Assembly (NCBI GenBank): GCA_026874595.1
Contig: CM049319.1
Coordinates: 6,396,101-6,460,100 of the forward strand
DNA: 64,000 bases
Source of the DNA: Sipunculus nudus
Lineage: Eukaryota; Annelida; Sipuncula; Golfingiida; Sipunculidae
Direction of reading: 5' to 3'
This document shows positions 12,011-22,645 of this stretch, one piece after another. The first letter of the stretch is position 1. Every line of letters begins with the position of its first letter. The position numbers and the translations under genes are program-made. Under the pieces are notes generated by a model. It saw only the letters and a program-made list of their open reading frames with translations. It made no database searches and was not told where the DNA came from.

Positions 12011-12349
12011 AACAACAAGAAGATCTGAAAAATCTACTCACCTCATATTCCATTTTCTGTTTCGCCATAGTCCTGTGTGCTGTCCTTGCTCTTAAAAATG
12101 CTTTCAATTTAAACTTGCAATATTGTTTGCGTTTACTTGTACAACCAATAGTTTGTTTCCATCGTAAGTTTGAAAACAGTGTATGCTTCTTTCCTATTGT
12201 TTCATGTATTAGGTTATCTGACACCTCGATATTACATTAGGTCACGCAAACTTTCCATGGTATGATGATAATACAGTATTTCCTAAGACTGTCAAATCTT
12301 GAATATAACATGGCGCCGTTCTGAGCTAATTAAGTCATAATTATTTAAT

Positions 12350-12450
12350 GCTCTTGTTTTACCAGCTGTGTAATCTCCTCCGTTGCTAAGCAACGCGCTG
12401 CTGTGAATTGCCGTATTACTGAGTATTTGTATGAAATGTCTGACATTTCC
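12350..12450. promoter_or_regulatory. Candidate cis-regulatory cluster with RFX-like site
   Basis: CGTTGCTAAGCAACG at 12381-12395 is two inverted GTTGCT half-sites, close to the X-box bound by RFX factors. An E-box CAGCTG lies at 12364-12369, and TAATTA-type and CATAATTATTTAATG motifs lie just upstream. Function is not shown by the sequence; such motifs also arise by chance in AT-rich DNA. Confidence 0.25.
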
Positions 12451-13763
12451 GGGTTAATATTGTCAATACATTTCATTAAAGGCGTTAGCCTAATATTTGT
12501 ACAGTGGTTGGGAGATTTTCCGCCGAGCGTCTAGAGTGATTTCTGTAGAAATCTGCCAAGCCTGCAAAGTCGTGTAAAGTTATACGTTGACGGTCCCCCT
12601 ATGCCAAACACGCAATCATACGCAACCAGCAACCAGGTAATTTATACGTAAAACTACTCCGCACTATCTTCCGATAAAACGTTCATATCTACCCCAAAAA
12701 AAATAATATCACCTAGATACTGTTCGCAATATCACATTTAAAGATTGCCGGTCCTGTTTTGAGCATTTTTTTGCAATCCTGTATATTAACTTTTAAACAT
12801 CTTACTTCATCAAGTATTTCATCCTCTTCAAAATTCATTTGACATTAATCAGGCCTGTGAAATTTACCCTTCATACTAGACTAGGCTCCAACGGATGCAT
12901 TGTCGGAAACCAGTTTTCAAATTCACTTTCAGTTCGAAGATCACCCGTATACTTTGTTATTGCACTAAAAACCGCACAGACGGTGGATTAAATGACAAAT
13001 TCAGTACCTGCTTTCAAATCGCGAGGGTGCCACATGAGAAAGATACGGACGTGTCCAATATCGCTCGCAAAGCTTTTTGGGAAGAATGAAGCCACTAGCT
13101 AGACTGGAGGGGACCTGCCAATCAGGCAGCAGTTCTAACACGAAAGATGATGACGTCATCTTAGAATCTTGTTGTGGTAACTTCTTTTTAAGTGCAAGCT
13201 GGCTTCGAGTTTCAATTTTAATGGAAACATGAAGGGATGCTTTCGAAAATAAAAGTTTTGCGAGCAAATCCACCTGTTATCGACCAAAATTCTTTATGAG
13301 GAATGCGCCATAGAGATGAAGACAATAGGATTCTTATTTATAATTCCCATCGCTGATTTCAGCATGAATGACATTCACACAGATTTCATATTTTACGACT
13401 TTAGCGACATCACGTAAGCTCTTGAGGGAACATCCCGGTCATTTCACGTGGTGTGTTTCCATGCAGACAGTCGCCATGAGGATGTCATTACGTGCATTAT
13501 GAATAGCAACACCTGTCAGATTGAATAGACTGACAGCTCATAACTCATTTTTGTCCATTTCTAATTCATCAACAGATATGTTTTTTTAATTGAGCCATCG
13601 AGAACCATATGTTTACGCGCACGCGAAGTGCAGTCTCGCTGAGTGATACTGCGTTCTGTTTGTCATCGCACTTAAAAGGGTTAAAAAAATGTCCTACAGC
13701 TTATAAAATGTACATCGGTTGAAGTTTTCTTTCATTTAATGTAAAGGATTTTGTGCCTTTTTA
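12451..13763. other. No gene recognised
   Basis: Contains one perfect CRE octamer, TGACGTCA, at 13151-13158 within GATGACGTCATC. Overlapping frames at 12895-13273 on both strands show no recognisable protein motif. Confidence 0.55.
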
Positions 13764-13818
<55 letters not shown>

Positions 13819-13838
13819 CATATATATATATATATATA
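13764..13838. repeat. (TA)n microsatellite with interruptions
   Basis: TA runs broken by two ATACATA interruptions and one TTTATACA. Confidence 0.97.
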
Positions 13839-15710
13839 CGAATGGATAAAATTATAGATTAATGGCAACTGTGGCCAAGATGAGATATTACTTAACCGGG
13901 CCATATCAGTTACGCTTTTATATTTTTAAATTGACATGGGCCGAGGATAATGATTTTTCTTTGATTTTATTAAAGACTTTTTAATTGCTTGTAAAACACG
14001 ATCTGTTTACTTAATCTGTATTAATATTTATTATCCCATTAATATTGCTTTGACAATCCGACAGCCTTTATAACAATCCGAATATGACATAAAAAATTAT
14101 TTAGACGTATTTGTTTAATTAGCAATCCTACCTGAATTCTCATTTACCTTTGACATCACTCGTCGGCCCATGCACATAGATAGCAGGCCTATTAGGCTTG
14201 CCGATCGGCTATACAACAGATACTGTTTTCTCAGTCGATACCACGGTCTGTTAATAAAAGTTAGCTGTAGCCCGTCTCGAAAGTATCAAATAGGGCTAAC
14301 GGATTATGTGATTACACAATAATTGCAGGTCTTTCCATGTGGGAAATTTCTAGCACTAATGGGGTTATTTGTTGTTTGTATCACTTTGATGCCTGCAGAC
14401 GCAATGTGGATCGAAATGTGTTGAAGTTTTGATTGGTGTTTAGAAGTTCTTTGATTTTTGACGACTGCGTATCCCTGTGGGTACACATGGAGCTAATATA
14501 AACTGAACCAATATTGAAATCATCATTTCATGAAGTAAGAGCGTCACTTCTCATTTATACATTTGGATTCAGATAATAAAGTCATGACTGTATATTGTGC
14601 GTTGTATCTTATAAGTGTCACATTTAGTCAATCGTTTTTCCTCACAATGTCAATAATTAAATTCATACATTAGTCTCATTTCATGTTGATTCAGCTGAAC
14701 TGGTAACAGTTTGAAAAGTGTGTATCATCTATTTATCCCATTAAATATGCATATCTTATACATCGGAAAGTTACAGTCGTATAAAGGTTCGGAAATATTG
14801 GAAAGCATTTACATTTAAACCGACAAAAAAACCCAGAAAAACAAACAATATAGGATCTATGTTGTTTTTTGTCACCAGTATGCCTGTACAAGATCAGCCC
14901 CTTCACTAGCGTCTACTTAGAAGGTAGGGCCATATTTTTTAATTAATTAAATGTGTGTAAAGCTATTCCTATAAGAAAAAAATACACAAATATCAATCAA
15001 TCATTTGTCTGCATTATCTGTCTATTTATAAAGTATTTCTATCATTTTCTTTGATAAAATGACTGAGTTTCTCAAGTACTCCATTATTATTTTGAATTAA
15101 CATTATATTGTTCACATAATTGTCAGATAGTTTAATAAATAAATACTCGGACAGGCAGATCACGGAGCAAAAACCAAATAGTTTGCCAATCTTTCATTAG
15201 GTGGCAGCACATTGAACAAATGACGGCAGCACGTACGTTGTGGTTGAATTCGGTCCCATTGCTCACAGCACGTTATGCGATGTCACCGAGGTTATGAATG
15301 GCAATTATCGTAATACCTAAATGGCTAAAACGCATTGTGCGTCAGATTATATTGCAAATACAGTTCACAGGCTTAAAAGTCTACTGAAGTGCCGGGGCCT
15401 GTCGCAGTGTGTACCCCTCCCATAAATCAATACGCTCAACACTTTACATTAGGAGGGTGGCGTGATCTTACTAATGAGTACTCGGCGGTGAATCCAGATT
15501 CTGTGACAGTTACGAGGTTTTACTCCTGACTGATGTCGGAAAAAAGAACAAAAAAAAAAACAAACGGCCCTAAACGGCTGCCATTTTTACATCTCTGTTC
15601 TGTTTACGAGTTATTAAAGGCAACACCTTTACCGGATAAGAATTAAATAAATGGTTCTGGTATTTGTTGTACACGTGAATCGTCCCTTCCTCAGTGGTCC
15701 ACATAGATTA
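13839..15710. other. No gene recognised
   Basis: AT-rich, with no frame longer than about 60 codons and no repeat relation seen to the rest of the window. Confidence 0.55.
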
Positions 15711-16190
15711 TTGCCTCCGCCAGGAGGGTACGTGTTCATCTCCGTTTGTGTATGTGTTTGGGGGTTTGTTAACAGATTAACTCGCATGGTCATGAACGGA
15801 ATCTCATGAAATTTTCAAATCATTTCGGGGATGGGCCAAAAAAGAATCGATAAGATTTTAATGTAGATCCGGAAGATAATACGGATTGTTATGAAGACAA
15901 AGTGCTCAGGGGAAATATTGGGCCGATCCGGGAGTCGAACCCATGTTGGTGGCGCACATGTCCGGCGTTACAACCGCTCCGCTTGCAAAACAAGCTTCAC
16001 TAGCGAGAAAGTTCGGTCCGCTTTTATGTCACCCCGTAACAGGATTGACGAACGTAATCAAGGAATATTCACAAATGTACATTTACTTATACACAAATAA
16101 ATCAGGTAATAATGGCCGAATAAGTGAATGCAAGCACAGTTTTTGGAGCATTAAACAATAGGGACCCTCACATGGCGGAGGCCTGCATAT
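15711..16190 (+). mobile_element. GCCTCCGCC-ended interspersed element with tRNA-like insert
   Basis: Starts TTGCCTCCGCCAGGAGGGTA and ends ATGGCGGAGGC, so its ends are short inverted repeats. The body matches the copy at 62713-62996 in order: a GTTTGTGTATG-type run, CATGAACGGA, a GGGCCAAAAAAGAA-type stretch, GGATCCGG-type and GAATATT..CAAATG blocks, and AAGTGAATGCAA. It is about 195 bp longer than that copy. The extra segment (about 15900-16045) contains, on the minus strand, GGTTCGACTCCCG at 15934-15946 or so, a good B-box, preceded by a weak A-box. This suggests a tRNA-derived SINE or tRNA relic inserted inside the element. Confidence 0.75.
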
Positions 16191-16205
16191 TTCTACAGTT
16201 TCGGG

Positions 16206-16251
16206 GTGTGATAGTTATACATGTTGCGGTTTGATAGTCATACATGTTTCG
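16206..16251. repeat. Two-copy 23-bp tandem repeat
   Basis: The unit TGATAGTTATACATGTTGCG with its neighbouring bases (16206-16228) is followed by TGATAGTCATACATGTTTCG (16229-16251). Confidence 0.85.
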
Positions 16252-17505
16252 GGATGCTGCGCACCGTGAGCAAAGGTTGTTTAAGGTGCAGCTGACCGCT
16301 ATTTGTGCAGTTGTAATCTGAAAAGTGCAATTGTAATTCGTGATTTGCGCAGTTCTGAAAGTTTCCGTTAGGTTGCAGAGTAAAAAAAAAAATGCCAATG
16401 TGTAAATACTGCGTTTTATCGATCAAACCAAGGCTATACATCATATATTTGACTCTTGCTTGAGTTTGCAAACATTCGGTTATCATATTATCATGGTATA
16501 ATCCATTTGGTAATGGTTCAGCCATGATAGGCCAATGTCTGTGAAGACCCTGGCCTGTTGTCCTTTAACTAGCTAATCTTTAGGTGTACCTCACAGACCT
16601 CGTTTTATGCTGACGTAGAACGCTTGCCAAGTTTTACAAATTTTTTAAAAGATTTTAATCACCACAACCGAAGTCTGGTTCCTATCACTTTTTAACGATA
16701 GACCTTGATAATTCCTGAAAGGATAAATCCTGGAGTGACGTTTCAAAGATGGTCCTGCATTTCGTTTTACGTGGATGGGGCAGGGTGGGGTGGAGTCTAT
16801 AATTATGTCTTTATAATAATGTTTTTCCACAGAGTCTGAGACTGCCACTCATTGCAATCATTCATAAGTATTCAGGTCATATGATTTTATGGATTCCTTA
16901 ATTGTACACGATGAAACTATTTGTAAACCAGCGTCGTTGTTGCAACTTTTTAACTTTTTTCCAATGACGTTTTTGAATAAAGAAACCTTAACGCTACATG
17001 TGAAAATATAAAAGACTTTCTAAATATATTAAATTATGTGCTAAAAACGTTCCAGGATAAAATTTAAGTAATTTTGGAGTTATATATACTTAATAAGAAC
17101 TCAATTACATCAATTACAGACAACAAATCCTGAATGAAAAGCAATGATCGAGCGAACAGTGTCACATGACAACATGTAATTGTGCTTTTTGGAGTAATTA
17201 TACATGTGAGAGTTCGCAAAATCACAGCACGCGTATTTCCGTGTTCATCTTAGTTAAGAAAGAGGAAAAAGAGCTCTTTTTAATTCTAGCCTTTGGTGCT
17301 TCCTTTTGATGACGTCAGAAATCCAGGCACTTCCGGCATTCAAGGATTTATCATGCCGTTGCTTGTTCACCTAAATTACTGACTGTCATTCTTCAAATAT
17401 TTTCCCATTGAAGCATCGTTTCCTACTTTTCCTTCAATCGGAAAACCCATTGGCAATTTTTTTTTTAAATCGTAAACATGATGAAAGCTGCATTATCACT
17501 TTTTT
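16252..17505. other. No gene recognised
   Basis: Contains a perfect CRE octamer at 17310-17317. A 95-codon minus-strand frame at 16238-16525 crosses low-complexity sequence and has no recognisable motif. Confidence 0.55.
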
Positions 17506-17746
17506 GTGGAGGTAACCGCCTCCATGTTTAATGCCGCCTTATCCAGGTACTTTGTATATCCGCAGAATTCCATTACGGTTTCCGGATTTTCCTGGGGATT
17601 TCTTGTGTGAAACCCAATTTTCGAATACATGCAGTCTCCCAATGAAGCCTGAAGAGGCTCACCCTGGATGGGGACTTACCGTGAAAATTCTCCCCGCTCC
17701 TTGGCTAAGATTCGAACGCAGGTTCTCCCGGCCTTGAACCCTGTGT
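17506..17746 (-). mobile_element. tRNA-derived SINE, family 1, internally deleted
   Basis: The 3' end GTGGAGGTAACCGCCTCCAT lies at the left, and the tRNA-like head with reversed B-box GATTCGAACGCAGG (near 17709-17722) lies at the right, giving minus orientation. CACCCTGGATGGGGACTTAC and GTGAAAATT match the copies at 30.8 and 32.1 kb. The middle section present in the 30.8-kb copy is missing. Confidence 0.8.
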
Positions 17747-18049
17747 TTTGAGTGCTGATTACATCTCTCCGAAACCATATAAAAAGGTCTGATAATCCTT
17801 GGGTATTTCGTCTTTTACCGTTAGTCATGTATGTTAACTGTTCCTAGGTTATGGGATAACTTAATTCCCATAAAAGATAATATATTAAATGAAAAAAATA
17901 AAAATGAAATAAAAATAAAATGAAATCTGCATATCATAAAGTCATATCATTAAAAGAAATTGTAATACTAACTACAAAATTGTCCCAGGCTACAGCCTCT
18001 CTAAAGACCCTTATATTATCAAATCATGCCATACACATGACAGTGATAC
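17747..18049. other. No gene recognised
   Basis: AT-rich, including a long A-rich stretch at 17886-17925. Confidence 0.6.
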
Positions 18050-18168
18050 AGTCGAGTCCACGCCATCCGAGTCCGAGCGCAAGTCCGAGTCCAGGCCAGT
18101 CCGAGTCTGAGTCCCTAAAAAAGTGGACTCGAGTCCGGAAAAACTCCAGGTTCGGACTCGAGTCCTAC
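18050..18168. repeat. GAGTCC hexamer array with inverted GGACTCGAGTCC palindromes
   Basis: At least seven GAGTCC or close variants occur in direct order from about 18055 to 18116. They are followed by GGACTCGAGTCC at about 18123-18134 and again at about 18155-18166, where the hexamer meets its own reverse complement. The local base composition is much more GC-rich than the flanks. Confidence 0.85.
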
Positions 18169-19744
18169 ATCACTGACACGATGTTTGTGGAAAGGTTAAC
18201 AAACTTCATGGATTGGTGAACATCTGTAGTCATGTGACTGGAAATTTTGAGAGGTCGGAGGCCACGCTCGCACCGGACGTTTTCAGCGAGCGTGGTATCT
18301 TAGTTACGTGCAAGGTTTTTTATTTGTAATTGTAATTTGTAATTTCACAGGTATATATGTTGGTTCAGACTAGGTAAATGATAAGCTTTGTGGATTGTGT
18401 GTATCTAAGAGGCTAAGGCTTGACAATAAAAATTTCAAAGTCAATGTGACGTAAGTTTGTTAAAACTCCATTTCACATTGTATAGAACTAAACAATTGAT
18501 CATATATGATGCTGGACAAGATTACCTCAACAATTGAAAGGCTTATTCCATGGGTATTGACCTAACCTCCGAAAATATTCACCCAACTGTATTTTTTTTT
18601 ATAAAATTGCTAATAACCAACCAGACAATAAACCAACCAAAGGGAAATATAAATACCTCGCCATCTAACAGAGGTATAATAACAAACATTAAAAATCACT
18701 TTACGACAAAAAAAATTTATTTACTGAAAGTAAATGGAGTCACGACGTGTTGTATGACGACGGATATACCTCCTGTCAGAGAGATGGGTCACGTGATTCG
18801 ATTACGCGGACAAAATGTTGTGTTTACAGTAGGCGTTGAGTTAGTGTGAGTGCTTCATAATTGGGTTGGTTTCGTTCCAGGTGTTTTTATACGTCTGCCA
18901 CTGTTCACGACTTCAACAGAAGTGGGATAAATGGTGAATTTGGCTGGGATGACATTAACCGCATTCTTTAACTCTGAACATGAAATTCCTTTATATTCTT
19001 ATCTATTTCTAACACAACATTCTTCAGGTTGGCTTACACTTGCATTATAGACAGGTCCCCGTGAGAAGAACAAATAAAAATATACACTGTAGAGCAAATA
19101 AGAAATCACATGACACAATGGATGAAATTCTACGACTGTGTAAGCAATGATGTTAAAATGATGAATTGGGAGAACATTGGTAAGCCGTAGTCTCGTCTTG
19201 ATTAACGTAAGTGAACGCAATAAAATCGATTCTATGATAATATCTCCAGGGCGTTTCCACGCGAATCAATACATGTACGCGAACGTGGCCATGGCAGTCG
19301 CGCCGCATTCGCAGTGAATTCTTTAAATGAGGTCATTAAGGGAGGGCATCCCTGTGTTTACAGCGCGATCGCGTGCCTAAAGGAATACCAACATGCAAAA
19401 GGCACTGACACTGTTTAGTGATGGTGTTGTGGAGAAATTGGTTGTATTTATAAATAAGGCGCCCTAAAGTTTACTCAATTCCACGTCGGCTTATATAAAA
19501 AATACGCTTAAATGTTTAGTAACGTAAAGAAGTATTTGCAATATCAATGTAAAAGTCAGAAAATTGAAAGTAATTTAAAATACGTCTAACAACATGTTCT
19601 TCATTTTCAGATAAATACAGATTCGAACATAAGTTTAATTCTAAAATATTCACTTTAATCAATTTTATCAGTTTACCAAACGAAACCAGTATTTCATATT
19701 CGAGGGTAAATTCGCTTATGGGAGTGTTCGACTACTGAACGGAA
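18169..19744. other. No gene recognised
   Basis: Short frames only. A CpG-richer patch at about 19255-19385 (for example ACGCGAACGTGGCC and CGCGATCGCG) stands out from its surroundings but has no recognisable gene. Confidence 0.5.
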
Positions 19745-19975
19745 GGACTTTATCTCGCACCCAACCAGAGTTTCGAAGATAAAATGGATAGAACCTCGAA
19801 GATTCGCTCTTATGTCTTCACCGGAGGATAAGACTTGGAATATTCCTCATCCATTGCTGTTATGTCTTCATCCTCAGGGATGGATGCTACCTTCATTCTT
19901 ATCATATACTCATCTTCATCCTATTTCAACATAGACACTGACAATAAACAGGTCGCAGACCGATCCTTTAACAAA
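19745..19975 (+). mobile_element. SINE family 2, truncated copy
   Basis: The body matches the SINE inside the 2.18-kb tandem units: GAACCTCGAAGATTCGCTCT here against GAACCTCAGATATTCGCTCT there, then a stretch rich in CTTCATCCTCA, then AACAGGTCGCAGACCGATCCTT here against AACAGGTCACGCACCAATCC there. The tRNA-like head is missing or too decayed to see. This shows that the SINE exists independently of the tandem array. Confidence 0.7.
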
Positions 19976-20282
19976 TAAGTTAATAATAGCCCCACCTGCT
20001 ATTTTGACATTTAGCAGAATATAAAAATATCAGTAACACATTAACACAAAGCGGTTCACATTTGAAGTATTATCGCATCTCAGTATTGCGTAACTGGTGC
20101 TTTTTGTGTGTTTTTTTTTTCTGCAAGCCCATTAATACCCTAACAGGCCTATTCTCAAAAAAGATCGGTAAAAGCCGTTTACCATGACGGTTATTGTCCT
20201 TGACTCTTTAAATTGCAGGCCGAGGCTCAAGGTTCCATTATATTAGTTAATTGATGGATTTGAGGAGACGCCAATTGAGTGA
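19976..20282. other. No gene recognised
   Basis: AT-rich, without a supported feature. Confidence 0.55.
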
Positions 20283-20492
20283 GTGGAAGAAATGGAGAAC
20301 CTGCTGTCTGTGATGTTGAGAAAAGGCCACGGCAACGGCGACTATCACATGGAAGCCACTGTAATGGACAACTTCTTTTTGCTTGCAAGATATTTAAAAT
20401 TTTATTGCGTGGGTGTTACTCAAGACTCGTTTGCAAGTGAGGAAGTCGTTGAGTTCTATGATGAGCCGCACTGGGTTAAAAGAATTAAAATC

Positions 20493-20639
20493 AAATCTGT
20501 CGGAAAGATTATGACATGTCGCAAAAGCCGCCTGCTGCTTCGTGGTAAAACTATGCAGCCAGTATTAAGAAGAAATCTGTCTGTAAGATCACATGTCGCA
20601 AAAGCGGCCTGTTGGTAAGATTACGGCATGTTGCGAAAG
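20493..20639. repeat. Three degenerate short repeats
   Basis: A motif of the form AAATCTGT..GTAAGAT..ACATGTCGCAAAAGCGGCCTG occurs at 20493-20535 and 20570-20615, with a shorter third version at 20615-20639 (GGCATGTTGCGAAAG). They lie within a 111-codon plus-strand frame opening at a GTG (20283). The internal repetition makes a genuine protein less likely; I do not recognise it. Confidence 0.6.
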
Positions 20640-20659
20640 TCGACATGCGGTCCGTGTCA

Positions 20660-21298
20660 GTTGATAAATGGAGAAACCACTTAACGTAATTCCACTGAGT
20701 ATTAGATGGGATAGAAGACAATCCACCTGGTGAAATAAAGCTCATTGATGACAACATTCACAGCTGCTCTAATGTAAGAAAATCAATATGACAAAAGATT
20801 GGTCAGAAAACAGAGGACAAAAGGTCATGGCAGTTACGAATATAAAAAGATAAAGAACCTGATAAGAGGCAGGAATGGTATTGATAAGAAGTAAGACCCG
20901 AAGGAATCAACGTTAAAGGCTGTTTGACAGGATTCAGACCAGCTGGCTCAAGGACGCATAAAAATAACATCGGACGATCGATAGATCTGTCACGGCGGAC
21001 ACCTGTTTTTGTGATTAGAACAGACGCCCTCTGTATCGAGATGCCATGCCTGAAGTCCCCGGTTAAGTGGGCTGCCCCGACCGGCAGATGGGGCGAGTGT
21101 CCTACACAGTGGTCCCATGAATAATCGAAGCAGCTACATATTAACGTGTCCCGCCAAATTACGGGAGCGCGTGATTTGCAGCATTAATACGATTCATAAA
21201 CTTGCTACCAATATACCTTCGCGTAAATAGGGACATGCTTTATGTACCTTTTGGGCTGACTAAATTATACATTAAATAGATAGTGTATCCCCCTCTCT

Positions 21299-21300
<2 letters not shown>
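20660..21300. other. No gene recognised
   Basis: Mixed composition, with short overlapping frames on both strands and no recognisable motif. Confidence 0.55.

Positions 21301-21374
<74 letters not shown>
21301..21374. repeat. (TA)n microsatellite
   Basis: About 36 TA dinucleotides preceded by a CT-rich start (CCCCCTCTCTCTTTA). Confidence 0.98.
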
Positions 21375-21376
<2 letters not shown>

Positions 21377-21709
21377 AAAAAAACTGAAGATCGATTTTTA
21401 ACCTCTATACAGTATTAACCTCAACCACTCGAGCCATGGAGAGTGCCCTTTATTCATAAAAATAAGGTTTAAATTAATTCATATAATTTTATGTACCATC
21501 TTTATTACCGTTCATTATGATGTACAGAATTTTACACTAAAATATTGCCCGAATAAATTCAGTCAAACTTATACATCACGCTGAACAGTCAGGGTGAGGG
21601 AAGGGTTGTTGCACAAAATAAAATTAAATGCTGTTTTATTTTTTTTTTTTTTTTGCATCGTTTTTCTAATATCTCTGACAGGATAAGAATATTTTATCGG
21701 GATGATATG

Positions 21710-21750
21710 ATCGATTATGCAAATATGCAATCGATTAATCGATTATGATT
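21710..21750. promoter_or_regulatory. Candidate homeodomain and POU motif cluster
   Basis: ATGCAAAT, the octamer bound by POU factors, at 21717-21724 is followed by the perfect palindrome ATCGATTAATCGAT at 21730-21743. This contains TAATCGATTA (21736-21745), a paired-class P3-type dimer site. The combination in 30 bp is suggestive, but AT-rich background can produce it, and no gene is placed next to it. Confidence 0.25.
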
Positions 21751-22003
21751 TCTTCTATATAGTTATTATGTCCTGCATTCATTTATTTACTGTATCACAC
21801 TTTCATTCGTGAATATGAGTTATTTTAACTAATAACGGGCAGGTATCGTAGCAACAGACTGGAGTTAAATCTCGCTAATGGAATCAATCATCATTAATCA
21901 ACAGACAATTCGCAGAAACAATCCAGAATACAAATTGCTCTCTATTACTGAAGTCATGAAAAATGTCCTCGAGATAAATAAATTCGACCACACACGTTCA
22001 GCC

Positions 22004-22113
22004 AAAGCAGAATAAAGATAATCAACTGTATGTCTATAATATTCAGTGGCGGATCTAGGGGGGGGGGGGGGCTGAAAGCAGAATAAAAATAAACAACTAT
22101 ATGTTTGTAATAT
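22004..22113. repeat. 39-bp direct repeats around a G-run element remnant
   Basis: AAAGCAGAATAAAGATAATC and following bases (22004-22042) recur with few changes at 22075-22113. Between them is CAGTGGCGGATCTAGG running into 14 G (22058-22071). That is the left end of the CAGGGGCGGATC family seen at 44250-44456. Confidence 0.75.
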
Positions 22114-22208
22114 ATTATTTAAAATAAAATTCTATTATTTATACCATTATCGTGTGAACATCGCCCCGGCAGGTATTGATTTCAACTGTGTAACATAGAA
22201 TTTCCGTG

Positions 22209-22260
22209 TGACGTCACCATAAGGTATAAATAGGAACCATTTGACACCTTCGTACCAGAC
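22209..22260 (+). promoter_or_regulatory. Candidate core promoter: CRE plus TATA box
   Basis: A perfect CRE octamer TGACGTCA (22209-22216) is followed eight bases later by TATAAATAG (22225-22233), a full-strength TATA box. The start expected about 30 bp downstream falls near 22255. An ATG at 22261 opens a 23-codon frame ending in TAA at 22330-22332, and an ATG at 22349 opens a 98-codon frame to 22645. Neither frame is recognised. A second possibility is a chance match, or a promoter for a non-coding transcript. Confidence 0.35.
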
Positions 22261-22645
22261 ATGAGTGAAACAGTGGAAAAGAATCCCTCTGAAATAAATG
22301 CTCTGACTGCAACCCCCTGGCACTGCATCTAACATTTATGTTAATGGAATGGGACTGCTTGAAGATAAATGGAATCTGAATGACTTCATAATTTTCCTAC
22401 ATTTCAAAATGCCGAATATGAAATTCAAGTACGCTTACTTAATATGCATCATGTCTAGAATCTTATGGATGGATACATATTCTCCAGTTCACTTTATTCT
22501 AAAATCACCACAGACGCTGCAATTACCTCTGTTATTTAAAACTCGGTCGCAGCAATTAAGCTTTAATTTAAGTTGTATAATAATTAATTTCCAAGAAAAA
22601 TTCCAGAAACTTTTGCCTATATATGCAATACAAGTTAGATTATAA

